Shown: piece after piece, positions 53,674 to 62,619 of the stretch | Layout: each line of letters starts with the position of its first letter | Position numbering within the stretch: position 1 is the stretch's first letter | From: Promethearchaeota archaeon | GTDB lineage: Archaea; Asgardarchaeota; Lokiarchaeia; Sigyniarchaeales; SOKP01 | NCBI GenBank assembly: GCA_019057795.1 | Contig: JAHLWS010000071.1 | Span: 62,001 to 126,000, forward strand | Length of the DNA: 64,000 bases | Direction: 5' to 3' | Notes under the pieces: model-generated | Seen by the model: only the letters and a program-made list of their open reading frames with translations | What the model was told of the DNA's origin: nothing | The model's database searches: none | Made by a program: the position numbers and the translations under genes

Positions 53674-53706
53674 ATTGTTCATAAGATTTAAATATTTATG
53701 AATAAT
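53674..53706. promoter_or_regulatory. inverted repeat between AbrB-like and methyltransferase genes
   Basis: attgttcataa (53674-53684) and ttatgaataat (53696-53706) are inverted with one mismatch in 11, separated by 11 bases that include the TATA-like gatttaaatat. It lies 45 bases from the AbrB-like gene start and 54 from the methyltransferase start. Binding would block or shape both promoters. Confidence 0.6.
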
Positions 53707-53759
53707 ATGATAAGTATGAAAGATATGATATTAATGATTATAATATTAGTGATTTCATT

Positions 53760-54524
53760 ATGAGTGAGGAAAAGCCAAAATATGGATGGTATGTTAAAAA
53801 TTTAATTTTAGCTTTTAATACAGTAGGATTGTTCGGTATAATTGTTTTCATTATAGGATTAATCATTCTAGGAATGCTCGGAGTAATCCTAAGTATCATA
53901 GGTATAGCCTTAATGGTATTTTTTTTATGGCCGGGAATAGGATTGGCAGTAATGAATGTTATTTTAGATAAAGCGGATTCTGAAGTTCAAGGCATGGATA
54001 TAATAAGTAAAATCCAATCTCCGAGAGTATTAGACATTGGATGCGGAACGGGGAGAACAGCAATAAAAATAGCTAAATCTCTACCAAAAGGAGGTCATCT
54101 TAACGGTATAGATATATATAATGTTAATGCAATATCGGGTAATTCTCTTGAAACGGTTAATCGAAATGCAGAATTAGAAGGAGTAAGTGATAAGACTACG
54201 TTTCAATACGGTTCTGCAACGGAAATACCTTTTGAAGATAATAAATTTAACATCGTAAACTTATCTTCGGTACTTCACGAGGTACACGATTATGAGGATA
54301 AAGAAAGGGCAATGAAAGAGATTCACCGGGTGTTAAAACCAAAAGGCTTTTTGATTATAGGTGAATGGAATCGATATTCTTGGCAATTAATCTTATATTC
54401 TGGGATATTCTGCCTGGTGTTTCAAAAACGTAAGTATTGGGACGATTTAATTAGAAAACATGGGTTCAAGATACTCAATTACGAAAATTTTGGGGGATAT
54501 GTACAGTTCACTGCTCAAAAATGA
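53760..54524 (+). CDS. membrane-anchored class I SAM methyltransferase
   Basis: 254 residues. Two hydrophobic helices at about 15-38 and 40-66 precede a Rossmann methyltransferase domain: VLDIGCGTGRTAIKIAKSLP (motif I), NGIDIYN, EGVSDKTTFQYGSATEIPFE, VNLSSVLHEVHD. The order resembles ubiquinone/menaquinone-type and lipid methyltransferases. The substrate is likely lipid-soluble. Divergent from the AbrB-like regulator, which may control it. Confidence 0.82.
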   Translation: MSEEKPKYGWYVKNLILAFNTVGLFGIIVFIIGLIILGMLGVILSIIGIALMVFFLWPGIGLAVMNVILDKADSEVQGMDIISKIQSPRVLDIGCGTGRTAIKIAKSLPKGGHLNGIDIYNVNAISGNSLETVNRNAELEGVSDKTTFQYGSATEIPFEDNKFNIVNLSSVLHEVHDYEDKERAMKEIHRVLKPKGFLIIGEWNRYSWQLILYSGIFCLVFQKRKYWDDLIRKHGFKILNYENFGGYVQFTAQK

Positions 54525-54539
54525 AGCATTAATATCTCA

Positions 54540-54926
54540 TTAATCAATTAAAATCTTTAATCCTTGCACTAGTTGTCTTGGAGTAATCCCATATAAAAAA
54601 GCTGAATGGAGCGTTTTAATGTCGTTTTCAATATTAGCAATGTCTTTATTTAGAGTTTTGTAATCTTCTGCAATCTCTTTTAACTTCGAATAAGAAGTTT
54701 CCTTGGAATTACTTAACAATCCAAAATATCCACCGAACGCAGTAATCATATTATTAATTAATTCCATTTCTTTATCAGAAAACGATTTTAAGCAATCTTC
54801 ACAAACTATTCCAAACGACATTCCAATCTTTTTAATCTTAAAGTAAGAATTGGTGTTACTTCGGCAAAGAAAGCATTTAACGGAGCTAAGTTTTTTCTTC
54901 TCTCTTACCAGTTCAGATGTTATCAT
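54540..54926 (-). CDS. zinc-finger-like small protein
   Basis: 128 residues. Two CxxC pairs, C18FLC21 and C42EDC45, could bind one zinc; the rest is helical. It resembles the cysteine-rich ClpX-type or UBR-type small domain in layout only. Unknown role. It ends 15 bases from the methyltransferase stop (convergent). Confidence 0.55.
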   Translation of the reverse strand: MITSELVREKKKLSSVKCFLCRSNTNSYFKIKKIGMSFGIVCEDCLKSFSDKEMELINNMITAFGGYFGLLSNSKETSYSKLKEIAEDYKTLNKDIANIENDIKTLHSAFLYGITPRQLVQGLKILID

Positions 54927-55008
54927 GAAATTGAGATAAATCTTGCATATTTAAACAAAAATTTTAGAGTATGCAAAATTTAGAAATGGAAAATTTTTTT
55001 TTAATTAG

Positions 55009-55113
55009 TTATTGTAATTTAGTAATAATAATAGATTTAAGCAAAACGAGAGCAATTTTTTCTACTTCGCTTTTTTGAGCTTTCAAGCCATCCCTTTTTA
55101 GTTTTCCAGTAAA
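55009..55113 (-). pseudogene. short coding-like relic, family unknown
   Basis: A stop-bounded minus frame with no start reads FTGKLKRDGLKAQKSEVEK followed by IALVLLKSIIITKLQ. It has good codon and helix character but is only 34 codons long in an otherwise gene-free gap of about 320 bases (54927-55246). The source family is not recognised. Confidence 0.25.
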
Positions 55114-55246
55114 TTAAATGAAATTTAATTACCTAGAATGGAAAATAAGTATAAATAAAATCTTTTCTTAAATTTTAAACATCTATAAAAAAATTCTTAA
55201 TCCAAAAGAAAGTATAATAAAAACAAGACTTATATGAGGTATAATT

Positions 55247-55813
55247 ATGGGTTCAAAATCTTCGTCAGGAAAAGGTTTAGTGATACTTGCTTTAATTATA
55301 GGTATATTGGGATTGGGACTTGGAGTGGTTTCATTTATGCAAATCCAAATAGGAGAAGCTTCTAAACCTATCGTAGGACTTTGGGAAAGTTTATCCCGAG
55401 ATATGGATAATCCCGATTTTAATACGGAAAATGATTGGCTTATTGAAGTTGATGACAATAAAATAATAAATTTCAACTATGTTATCTTAGATCAGGGCGC
55501 TCAACACAAGAATACGCGTTTCCACTTAATGAAAAGTGGTTGGTACCGGGTTAATATACATGTCATGTTGAGCGGTGTGTCTAGTGCGCAAGGTTGGTAT
55601 AGGATATATGTATTGAAAAATGATAGCACAATTTTATTTCTATTGTATGAAGTTAGTATTAATCAAAATCTTCAAGTCAACAGGCAGTTCTATATTTCTA
55701 GCGATGGTAATGACTATTTTGAATTAAATTGCTACAACTCTGGTGACAATTTTTTTATCGAAAGCCAACAAGTATTTAATCAACTTACCATAGAATATGT
55801 TGGAGAATATTAA
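55247..55813 (+). CDS. membrane-anchored beta-sandwich (C1q/TNF-like) protein
   Basis: 188 residues. A membrane anchor at about 9-32 precedes a beta-rich ectodomain with the C1q-like pattern GAQHKNTRFHLMKSGWYRVNIHVMLSG, YRIYVLKNDSTI and YFELNCYNSGDNFFIESQ. Such domains trimerise and bind ligands at cell surfaces. A TATAATTATG-type start context is present. The family assignment is by pattern only. Confidence 0.6.
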   Translation: MGSKSSSGKGLVILALIIGILGLGLGVVSFMQIQIGEASKPIVGLWESLSRDMDNPDFNTENDWLIEVDDNKIINFNYVILDQGAQHKNTRFHLMKSGWYRVNIHVMLSGVSSAQGWYRIYVLKNDSTILFLLYEVSINQNLQVNRQFYISSDGNDYFELNCYNSGDNFFIESQQVFNQLTIEYVGEY

Positions 55814-55959
55814 TTTATTTAATTATAGTTTCATAAAATTTTTTTTTAATAATAAAAATCGTTATTTGGTTTGCTGTTTTTTTTTGCTCACTGAATTTTA
55901 TACTTACCCAAATTTTAAGCTTTATCTCTTAGATCTGCTAAATTAAAAACTACAAGGAT

Positions 55960-57114
55960 CTACAGGATTGTTTCCAAATCGTCTAATTTTTTTAAGAGCC
56001 AATTTTTAAACTCATTAAAATTTTCTACTGAAGGTATTGGTTCTAAAGTACCTTTTACGCTCTTATTCTTGATGCTTACAGTAGGGTTAATCGGTTTATG
56101 CAAGGTATTACTATGAGGTTTGTTTTCTTCGTTTACTTCGGGTAAATAAGCAAGTGGGATTTTTAATTTATCGAAGATAATTTGGAAATCTAAAAGATCG
56201 TTCTCATTCGCTTGAAGTTTAGTGTATATAATTTTAATCCATTTAGACAAAAATTCGGGGGGGATTCCTTTTTCCCAGTGGTGGTTACGCAAATAATTGT
56301 ATAGTTTTTTAGGGTAGAAGAGCTGTTCAACCTCTAAATTAGCGGGATTTACTTTATCAAAGCGATAATCGTGAAGTAATTTTATAAACTCTTGCCCGAT
56401 TTTACGGTTAGTTTTCAAAATATCCTCGTATTCGTAAGAAAAATCTTTTAGCGGTTTAGAAAACTTTTTTTTGGGCATTTTTTTTGGTCTTTCGAATTTG
56501 GGTATTTGGATCTTAAAATATAACCTAGTAAAAGTTAAAATCTTGTCCCAAAAAATCTGATCGTAATCGCGCATAAGTTTGGGAAGATTGTCCGCGTTAT
56601 TCTTGTTATTTAAATCTACGAAGATTTTTGTTGCTACGCTTTTAATTTTAAGAATTTCGTCTAATAATATTTGTTCGTTTTGAGAAGTTTGGATTAGATG
56701 TTGCTCAAAAGACAAATTAACTCTTTCCGGCTCGTAATTAAGAAAGGAATTGTTCTTTTTGTTGTAAAAAATAAAACTATGGCCATTTGCTAAATGCTCT
56801 ACATTCTCGTGCGTGTTGATTACGCAGTGTATGTTCGGGGATTCCAATAAGATTTTGATATCTTCTACTTTAGCATTCATTATGTAATAAAATGTAGGTT
56901 GTTGAGAATATGAGCTACTAACTTCAAATTCAATGATTTCGCGAAGATTATGTAATACGGTAGAGTCCAAATCAACTACATCGTACCCTACAGAAAAACA
57001 ATCTAAAGAATGGATGTGTTTTAAATCGACGTATGGATATATTACCAAGTTTTTTTGCTGAAAGAATAAAATATTTAAAAATTCTGGTGATATGAAATCG
57101 TATTTAGTGTCCAT
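55960..57114 (-). CDS. 384-aa protein of the GTPase/roadblock operon, unknown
   Basis: 384 residues, soluble. The N-terminal part is alpha/beta (HIHSLDCFSVGYDVVDLDST, FYYIMNAKVEDIKILLESPN, GHSFIFYNKK), then helical, with a proline/serine-rich linker and a final helix (FNEFKNWLLKKLDDLE). The final helix resembles the 60.4-kb protein's segment FNEFEEWLKNEI. No family known. Last of four genes with short gaps behind a GTPase. Confidence 0.6.
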   Translation of the reverse strand: MDTKYDFISPEFLNILFFQQKNLVIYPYVDLKHIHSLDCFSVGYDVVDLDSTVLHNLREIIEFEVSSSYSQQPTFYYIMNAKVEDIKILLESPNIHCVINTHENVEHLANGHSFIFYNKKNNSFLNYEPERVNLSFEQHLIQTSQNEQILLDEILKIKSVATKIFVDLNNKNNADNLPKLMRDYDQIFWDKILTFTRLYFKIQIPKFERPKKMPKKKFSKPLKDFSYEYEDILKTNRKIGQEFIKLLHDYRFDKVNPANLEVEQLFYPKKLYNYLRNHHWEKGIPPEFLSKWIKIIYTKLQANENDLLDFQIIFDKLKIPLAYLPEVNEENKPHSNTLHKPINPTVSIKNKSVKGTLEPIPSVENFNEFKNWLLKKLDDLETIL

Positions 57115-57157
57115 AATTCGTCTAATTCTCCTAAATTGTTAAATATATAGCCTAATA

Positions 57158-57811
57158 TTAAAGCCTAAAATAATTGAAAATTATTTGGATCATTAAGTCT
57201 TCAAAACATCTCCGAACACTATCTCCTTTTAAAGCCACAGTTGGATACACTACTGGCGTTCCATCATCGAACTCCTCGGATTGTGGGAGCCCAAGCTCTA
57301 CTTTAAAGGCCTTTAGAGAAATAGCATTTTCCAAATCTCTCTTGTTTAGCTGTATTACATATGGAATCCCCTTATCGTGAGTAAAACTGCTTAATTCTCG
57401 AAAACTTCGCTTGTTTTGTTCCATTTTTTCAGGGTCGGAATCAGCTACAAACACTACGCCGTCAGCTCCATCCAATACATACTCTCGTGTAGATAAAAAT
57501 CGTTCTTGTCCTGTTGCCGTAACTATTTGCGTAATAATGTTGAATTTGATCTCTTTAAGATTGAAATAAAACGAAAGTCTGATTGAATCTTGCCATAAAG
57601 TTCTACCATCGGTCGTTTCTATGGAATATCCTGCATTTAATTTCACGCCATCGAACTTTTCTCGCAGCCTAAAATAATTGGTTGTCTTACCTGACTCTCC
57701 AGGTCCCCAGTACACGATTTTGAACTGAAGCACCTCTTTTAACGCGTTAAAACCCGATTCACTACTGATTTCTGCTTTTTTCTTCTCATCTTTCTCGGAA
57801 TCTACGATCAT
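57158..57811 (-). CDS. MglA/Gtr-like small GTPase
   Basis: 217 residues with a 28-residue charged N-terminal extension. G1 is G36PGESGKT43, G3 ATGQERF, G4 LNKRDLE, and the loop KFNIITQIVTATGQERF is typical of the MglA branch and of Asgard Ras-like proteins. The family works with roadblock GAP-like partners, and one lies upstream in the same operon. No lipidation site at the C-terminus. Confidence 0.88.
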   Translation of the reverse strand: MIVDSEKDEKKKAEISSESGFNALKEVLQFKIVYWGPGESGKTTNYFRLREKFDGVKLNAGYSIETTDGRTLWQDSIRLSFYFNLKEIKFNIITQIVTATGQERFLSTREYVLDGADGVVFVADSDPEKMEQNKRSFRELSSFTHDKGIPYVIQLNKRDLENAISLKAFKVELGLPQSEEFDDGTPVVYPTVALKGDSVRRCFEDLMIQIIFNYFRL

Positions 57812-57837
57812 TTTTCACGCTACACCTTTAATTATAA

Positions 57838-58002
57838 TTAAGCGGATTGAAACACTTTCTTTTTTAATTCTCTAAGGTATTCTTTTAACTCTCGTTCGGT
57901 CATTTGTAGTTTGGTCATAATAGTTTGATTTCTAGTGATAGCCTCTTTAATTTTTTGCGAGAACTTTCTCATCTGCAATATTAATACACCAATATTTACC
58001 AT
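57838..58002 (-). CDS. 54-aa helical protein between roadblock and GTPase
   Basis: ATG start; the product begins MVNIGVLILQMRKFSQKIKE, then AITRNQTIMTKLQMTERELK and a lysine-rich end (KKKVFQSA). Amphipathic helix, basic. Gaps are 8 bases from the roadblock gene and 26 from the GTPase gene. Probably a small adaptor in the module. Confidence 0.6.
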   Translation of the reverse strand: MVNIGVLILQMRKFSQKIKEAITRNQTIMTKLQMTERELKEYLRELKKKVFQSA

Positions 58003-58010
58003 GTTATCGA

Positions 58011-58385
58011 CTAAAGAACGACGAGAATCTCTCGTTTTCCTTTTTTATGAAGTATTACATCTCCAATTGATTTAACGTAAAGTTGCAAATCTTTGTAGAT
58101 CAAAGTTGCTCTGATTAAAGAGTCTGTCTCGAAAAAATCTTGAGCTTGCCTAGCAACTCCGTATAGAGCGGCACCGATCGAGCTTAAGTCCCAATAATTC
58201 AATTTACGATCAAATCTAGAGTCGATTGCGACGATTTTCGCGTCTTGATCAATTGCAATAAGCCCATAAATGTATCCTCTTCTAGTTAACATTCCATAAC
58301 TATAACGGATTTCGTCCAAAACAATTGTTATTTCGTTTTCGTACAACGCTTTGGGTACAAATAATGTCATTTTCTTCTCTAACAC
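58011..58385 (-). CDS. roadblock/LC7-like protein
   Basis: 124 residues of the roadblock fold: an N-terminal strand/helix (ALYENEITIVLDEIRYSYGM), the IYGLIAIDQDAKIVAIDSRF hairpin, a long helix (DLSSIGAALYGVARQAQDFFE) and ending strands (ATLIYKDLQLYVKSIGDVILH). In bacteria and Asgard archaea such proteins (MglB-like) regulate the GTPase they are encoded with. It heads the operon. Confidence 0.75.
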   Translation of the reverse strand: MLEKKMTLFVPKALYENEITIVLDEIRYSYGMLTRRGYIYGLIAIDQDAKIVAIDSRFDRKLNYWDLSSIGAALYGVARQAQDFFETDSLIRATLIYKDLQLYVKSIGDVILHKKGKREILVVL

Positions 58386-58506
58386 CTAATTGTTTATTGA
58401 TAGAAAAGAAATAGTCTTGGATAATATAAAGGAAAAAATCTAAATAAAAATTATTGGGTTTAAAAACATAATTCTCGATTATTTGGTAACACTTACGATT
58501 ATTATC

Positions 58507-59322
58507 ATGATCGAATCGAAGAAAAAAGAATCGGAATCGTTCGAACACATCAAAATAAAGAATTTTTTTTACGATAACCTCCCCTTTGATAACAACGTAA
58601 AAACTATTAAACTAGAATATTCGATTGGCAATCGAATAGCCGATGTATATTGCATGCTAGAGAATGGAAAAGAAGTAGTAATTGAAATTCAGCATTCAAT
58701 AATTCTTTCCAAAGATTTACTCCAGCGCACTAAAGAGTACAACGAACATAATTGCTATGTTTTATGGGTTTTTAATGGAAGTTCTTTTGAGAGATTACCT
58801 AAGATCGGAGATAAAATCCGAATTTTAGGTTTTGAGAGAATTTCTAACATATTGTATCGCGGGCGCGTTTATTATATCAACATGACAAAAACTGGACTCC
58901 ATAGCCCTGTTTATCCTCTATATTTTGCTAATTATTACGAACGTAAAATTTCTGATTACGGATTTAGCTATTACAAAAAGTCCAAAACCAAAAAAAGCGT
59001 TGTTCCAAGCGAAATTCCGTCTCTTAAGTTAAAATTATTTAAAAACAAGGGATATAAATTAGCCGGCTTTCACGACGATAACATTCGAAAGACTTGTACC
59101 GAATCCATACACCAATTCTTAATAGATTACGAAAATGTTGAAGAAAAAGTTAAAAATGTTAAAAAAATGAAGTCTAATCAAAAAAAATTGTTCATAATCA
59201 TTGCTATGTTCGGGCGACTATTTGGATTATATTTGCTCTTTGACATGTTAAGACACCTTAAAGTTGTCAGTAAAGAAGACTTTCATTACATGAAAGTAAG
59301 CTATATTTATTTGGAATTATAA
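58507..59322 (+). CDS. CoiA-like nuclease (PD-(D/E)xK)
   Basis: About 271 residues from the ATG giving MIESKKKESESFEH; a TTG 24 bases earlier adds nothing recognisable. The nuclease core is RIADVYCMLENGKEVVIEIQHS, with D, E and Q in the expected D-x(n)-ExQ arrangement, followed by a long helix ILSKDLLQRTKEYNEHNCYVLW. Competence-protein CoiA-type enzymes act in DNA uptake or repair. The C-terminal 100 residues are basic and helical. Confidence 0.72.
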   Translation: MIESKKKESESFEHIKIKNFFYDNLPFDNNVKTIKLEYSIGNRIADVYCMLENGKEVVIEIQHSIILSKDLLQRTKEYNEHNCYVLWVFNGSSFERLPKIGDKIRILGFERISNILYRGRVYYINMTKTGLHSPVYPLYFANYYERKISDYGFSYYKKSKTKKSVVPSEIPSLKLKLFKNKGYKLAGFHDDNIRKTCTESIHQFLIDYENVEEKVKNVKKMKSNQKKLFIIIAMFGRLFGLYLLFDMLRHLKVVSKEDFHYMKVSYIYLEL

Positions 59323-59343
59323 AATTGAGATAAAGTTTGATTG

Positions 59344-60273
59344 CTATAAAATTTTTAAGGTAGAATTTTTAGTAAAGACCAACTCTTTTTCGGAAGTATA
59401 GGAGTTTTCCTTGACGGCCAAATTGGTTATCGAAACGCAATCCCAATCGCTTACTAACTTCAAGCACTCGATCGCTTCCATACCCCAAATTTTCACGTGT
59501 ATCGCGAAAGACTCGACATCTAAAAGTAAAGTAAGTAAAAATGATTTCTCGCCCGATTTAAGATCCAACTCTTTAAAGTCTTCTATTTTAACATGTCCTT
59601 TTACCGAACTAACGAACTTGTTTTGAAGGATAAATTCTTTTAAGCTTTCTTTCGGAACTGTTTTATAACTTTTTTCGCGGTTTTTATCGATATTAACTGA
59701 ATCGAGCTTGTCTCTCCTCCCTTGGCTAACATCTTTAGGGGAAAGAACTAACTTTCCTTTTCTTCCGAGGTGAACTTCGAGGTTGTCGCTTCTCCCGGCT
59801 TTTGAATAACCCCCTATTAAGCGAACGAGCTCGTTTACCCGAAAATATTCGTTTTTCGCCGTCTTCGCGTGGTCGTCCCATAAGACGATCTTAACGGTCT
59901 CGGTTGAGTCGACCAATAAGAAAGAACAAACCGCGCCCATAGAACCATCTTTTCTCGTAAATTCTCGGGTTTGGAAAATTTTAAGTATTTTACCTAACAA
60001 TACTATATTAGTCATAGACTCTTTAACTTCAGATATATCGATAGTGAAATCGTCGTAATCGAATTCCTCCTCGAGATCTTCGTATAATTGTGGATCGATT
60101 TCAGGTGAATGAAGATAAATGCCGTTTTCTTTAGCGATTATAAATAAAATACCCTGTTTTGACATAAATCCGCCAAATTCTTTTTCTTTACTTTGAACCT
60201 GTCTCTCTAATTCTTCTTCTGAGAATCCTGATTCTAATAATTTTTGATACAAATCGTCTATAGAAGCGCTCAT
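59344..60273 (-). CDS. archaeal RPA-like single-stranded DNA-binding protein
   Basis: 309 residues. A helical N-terminal segment of the archaeal RPA kind (FGGFMSKQGILFIIAKENGIYL) precedes two OB folds, about 80-180 (GKILKIFQTREFTRKDGSMG, FLLVDSTETVKIVLWDDHAKT) and 205-305 (SSVKGHVKIEDFKEL, FAIHVKIWGMEAIECLK). It coats single-stranded DNA in replication and repair. It is convergent with the CoiA-like gene (21 bases between stops). Confidence 0.85.
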   Translation of the reverse strand: MSASIDDLYQKLLESGFSEEELERQVQSKEKEFGGFMSKQGILFIIAKENGIYLHSPEIDPQLYEDLEEEFDYDDFTIDISEVKESMTNIVLLGKILKIFQTREFTRKDGSMGAVCSFLLVDSTETVKIVLWDDHAKTAKNEYFRVNELVRLIGGYSKAGRSDNLEVHLGRKGKLVLSPKDVSQGRRDKLDSVNIDKNREKSYKTVPKESLKEFILQNKFVSSVKGHVKIEDFKELDLKSGEKSFLLTLLLDVESFAIHVKIWGMEAIECLKLVSDWDCVSITNLAVKENSYTSEKELVFTKNSTLKIL

Positions 60274-60399
60274 ATTCCTACTTTAGCTAATTATACAATT
60301 TAGTATAAATTCAAATTAGAGTTTTAATTATTTAAACAAAAAAATTAAAATCAAGTTGTAAATGATTTTCTTAAAAGAAAAGAATTATTTGATAATTAT

Positions 60400-60879
60400 A
60401 TGCCCATAATAGATTCTTCATCTGAAAAAAGTGAAATTATTGAAGCGCTAAACGATTTACTCTTAAAATATAGAGAGCTAACCGAAAATGGCGTTGTTTT
60501 CAAACTTAAAAAAGTAAAAAGTCCTTTAGACCTTCTTGGTGTATTAGATTTTTTAAAAGATAAAATTCAGAGATGGGGAAACGACGATATATTTACTTAC
60601 TGTGCCAATTTATTTGAAGACTTTAATGTCATAATTATTGGAGCTAAAAACATTGAAAAAGCAAAAGAGCTAATAATTTCTGTTTTTCTTTCCGACCTTA
60701 TTAAGAATGAAGATGAGAGCGGACTCGACGTTATTTTTAAAAACGTAAACACATTTAACGAGTTTGAAGAATGGTTGAAAAATGAAATTTCAAAAGGCAT
60801 TTCAAATGGCTATCCCCCAGATCCAGAAAAGGCAAAAGAACTAAAAAAACATTTAGAGACTATCTTAAAAAATATTTAA
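60400..60879 (+). CDS. acidic helical protein, unknown
   Basis: 159 residues, soluble, helical (LNDLLLKYRELTENGVVFKLKKVKSPLDLLGVLDFLKDKIQ; FNEFEEWLKNEISKG). It shows a resemblance in its final part to the 384-aa protein of the roadblock operon. No known family. Next gene 113 bases downstream on the same strand. Confidence 0.5.
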   Translation: MPIIDSSSEKSEIIEALNDLLLKYRELTENGVVFKLKKVKSPLDLLGVLDFLKDKIQRWGNDDIFTYCANLFEDFNVIIIGAKNIEKAKELIISVFLSDLIKNEDESGLDVIFKNVNTFNEFEEWLKNEISKGISNGYPPDPEKAKELKKHLETILKNI

Positions 60880-60992
60880 TTTATTAAACCCAATATAAAT
60901 ATGATCCTCAGAAATACAAAATATATACATGGACGTTTAAATTTACTTAAAAGTAAGCTAAAATATTTAAAGAAAAAACTATAGTAAATAGT

Positions 60993-61382
60993 ATGAATAT
61001 AAATAAAAATACCAAGTATGAAGCGTTCAAACTCAAGAATTTAAAGAGTAAAAAGTATTACAATAAATTTACTCCAGCCCCAGATTCTTCAGAGACGCCG
61101 AAGGAACCCATCTCATTACCCGACGCTTTTATGAAATTAATTGATTATGTTGGACTTTGCTTATCAATGATAAGCGACAAAAATTTTATGGACATCAAAG
61201 TAGATTTAGTATATTGGGGGGATCAATTGCTCATTTCGGCGGAAGCAGGGGATAGGACAAAATTTGAAGAATCTGAGGAAGAGTTACTCTTTAGGATAAA
61301 GCTAATTCTTCCCACAGATAAATTTGATTTTGTAAAACCCAAATTTGATGAGTTTTTAGAAAGGTTATCGAAAAGTTTCTGA
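60993..61382 (+). CDS. small protein, unknown
   Basis: 129 residues. The basic N-terminus (NINKNTKYEAFKLKNLKSKK) leads into a proline-rich stretch, then helix-strand elements (LPDAFMKLIDYVGLCLSMIS, VDLVYWGDQLLISAEAG). The LPDxF segment recurs in the 62.6-kb protein (GLPDDFFKNYLKMWK). No known domain. Confidence 0.5.
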   Translation: MNINKNTKYEAFKLKNLKSKKYYNKFTPAPDSSETPKEPISLPDAFMKLIDYVGLCLSMISDKNFMDIKVDLVYWGDQLLISAEAGDRTKFEESEEELLFRIKLILPTDKFDFVKPKFDEFLERLSKSF

Positions 61383-61457
61383 AAAAAGACTTCCCGAAAA
61401 TTCTTTTTTTTTTTAAGAGTCTTACAACATTCTTGAAAAGATAAAAAAGGGAAGGAA

Positions 61458-61497
61458 CTGGATTGCATCCAGGTAATTTCACTATCGATAGTGAAAT
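61458..61497. other. two adjacent perfect hairpins, possible RNA element
   Basis: CTGGAT-tgc-ATCCAG (61458-61472) is followed 3 bases later by a perfect 22-bp palindrome centred on tatcgata (61476-61497). Both lie in the gap between convergent genes. An unusually GC-containing tail (gaagcccgatcaccg) follows at 61516. Could be a terminator pair, an operator or a small structured RNA. Confidence 0.4.
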
Positions 61498-61551
61498 CAT
61501 TGAACATCAATGAACTTCTGAAGCCCGATCACCGTATTAATCCACTCATCC

Positions 61552-62316
61552 TTACTTATTCTTCATTTTTTTCTTCATTCTTTTTATCTCTTTAGCCTTG
61601 TGGTCTTTCATTTCATAAGTCACGATTGCTCTCCGTACTTTCTCTGATAACGTCATAGCTACCATTATCACGAATACAATCGCTCCACCACCCGATGCAA
61701 TAACCAAGACAAGGTTTGTTGGACTTATAGGACCTTGCGTTCCTATCCACGTGAAATCAGTACGCAATGGAAGCCAATAAACCCAGTGTATTATTGCGAA
61801 AAATATGATGCAAGATATTGTTACAACCCCCACCACAATTATTATTGCTACTCTTCGCTTAGTTAGTTTAACCGCTCCAATAAGGATACCTGGAAAATAA
61901 CAGGACAATATGAAAGCAGGTACCAACACTAAGTACATGTTCAAAGGTATCCCTAATACTCCCATTTCCATAAAAGCCATAAAAATCGATTGGAGTACTA
62001 TGATTATCAAAAACGATATAATTGCCTTCTTTTTTGCCCCACTTAACCAATTAGAATATACATACGCTAGCAATACTAAACCCACTGCTACTGCCACGAA
62101 AAGCTCACCCCAAATCGACCAATAGGGTGGCATGTTTTTGTAATTAGGTGTCTCGGTGTTAAAAAGATACCCCATAAGTCTTTCATATCCTTGTAGTGAA
62201 AAATATGTTGGTATCAATGCTAACCAATAGAGCGTTAGACTTTCCTTCCATCGGACTACAAGGCTTTCGATCTTCGCCTTTTCTTCAGGAGTCCATTCAT
62301 ATGAATCTCTAGTCAA
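61552..62316 (-). CDS. polytopic membrane protein, unknown
   Basis: 254 residues, six hydrophobic helices (about 30-50, 73-92, 100-118, 124-145, 152-172, 205-225) and a basic tail rich in KKMKKK. A TTG start with GGAAGGAAA upstream gives MTRDSYEWTPEEKAKIESLV. No transporter or enzyme signature is recognised. Confidence 0.65.
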   Translation of the reverse strand: MTRDSYEWTPEEKAKIESLVVRWKESLTLYWLALIPTYFSLQGYERLMGYLFNTETPNYKNMPPYWSIWGELFVAVAVGLVLLAYVYSNWLSGAKKKAIISFLIIIVLQSIFMAFMEMGVLGIPLNMYLVLVPAFILSCYFPGILIGAVKLTKRRVAIIIVVGVVTISCIIFFAIIHWVYWLPLRTDFTWIGTQGPISPTNLVLVIASGGGAIVFVIMVAMTLSEKVRRAIVTYEMKDHKAKEIKRMKKKMKNK

Positions 62317-62619
62317 TTTCCTTCCCTTCGTATATTGGTAAATTTAATATTATATTATCAAAGATTATAAGTAAATCAAGGAAATTTACATATTTGTGAA
62401 ATTTCCCTCTATCAAGTTCTTTAAGATAAACACATATAAAAATATTTTGCCGATATAGTGTTTTATAAAATAATATTGTTGCCTGTGTTCAATTATAAAA
62501 AAAATTGAATAAAATTTAATTCTAATTAACTCGACATAATTCACATCTCAACAACCAAAATCACAATATAAAAATTACTAATTGTAGATAGTCTTTACGT
62601 TTAATATGTTGAAGTCCAT

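Noticed and set aside
61223..61510. Two overlapping minus frames near 61.3 kb
   Set aside because: They run antisense to the 129-aa gene and through the hairpin region; composition is not protein-like.
61458..61560. Possible tRNA gene
   Set aside because: The hairpins do not fit a cloverleaf, and there is no T-arm consensus or CCA-adjacent acceptor stem.
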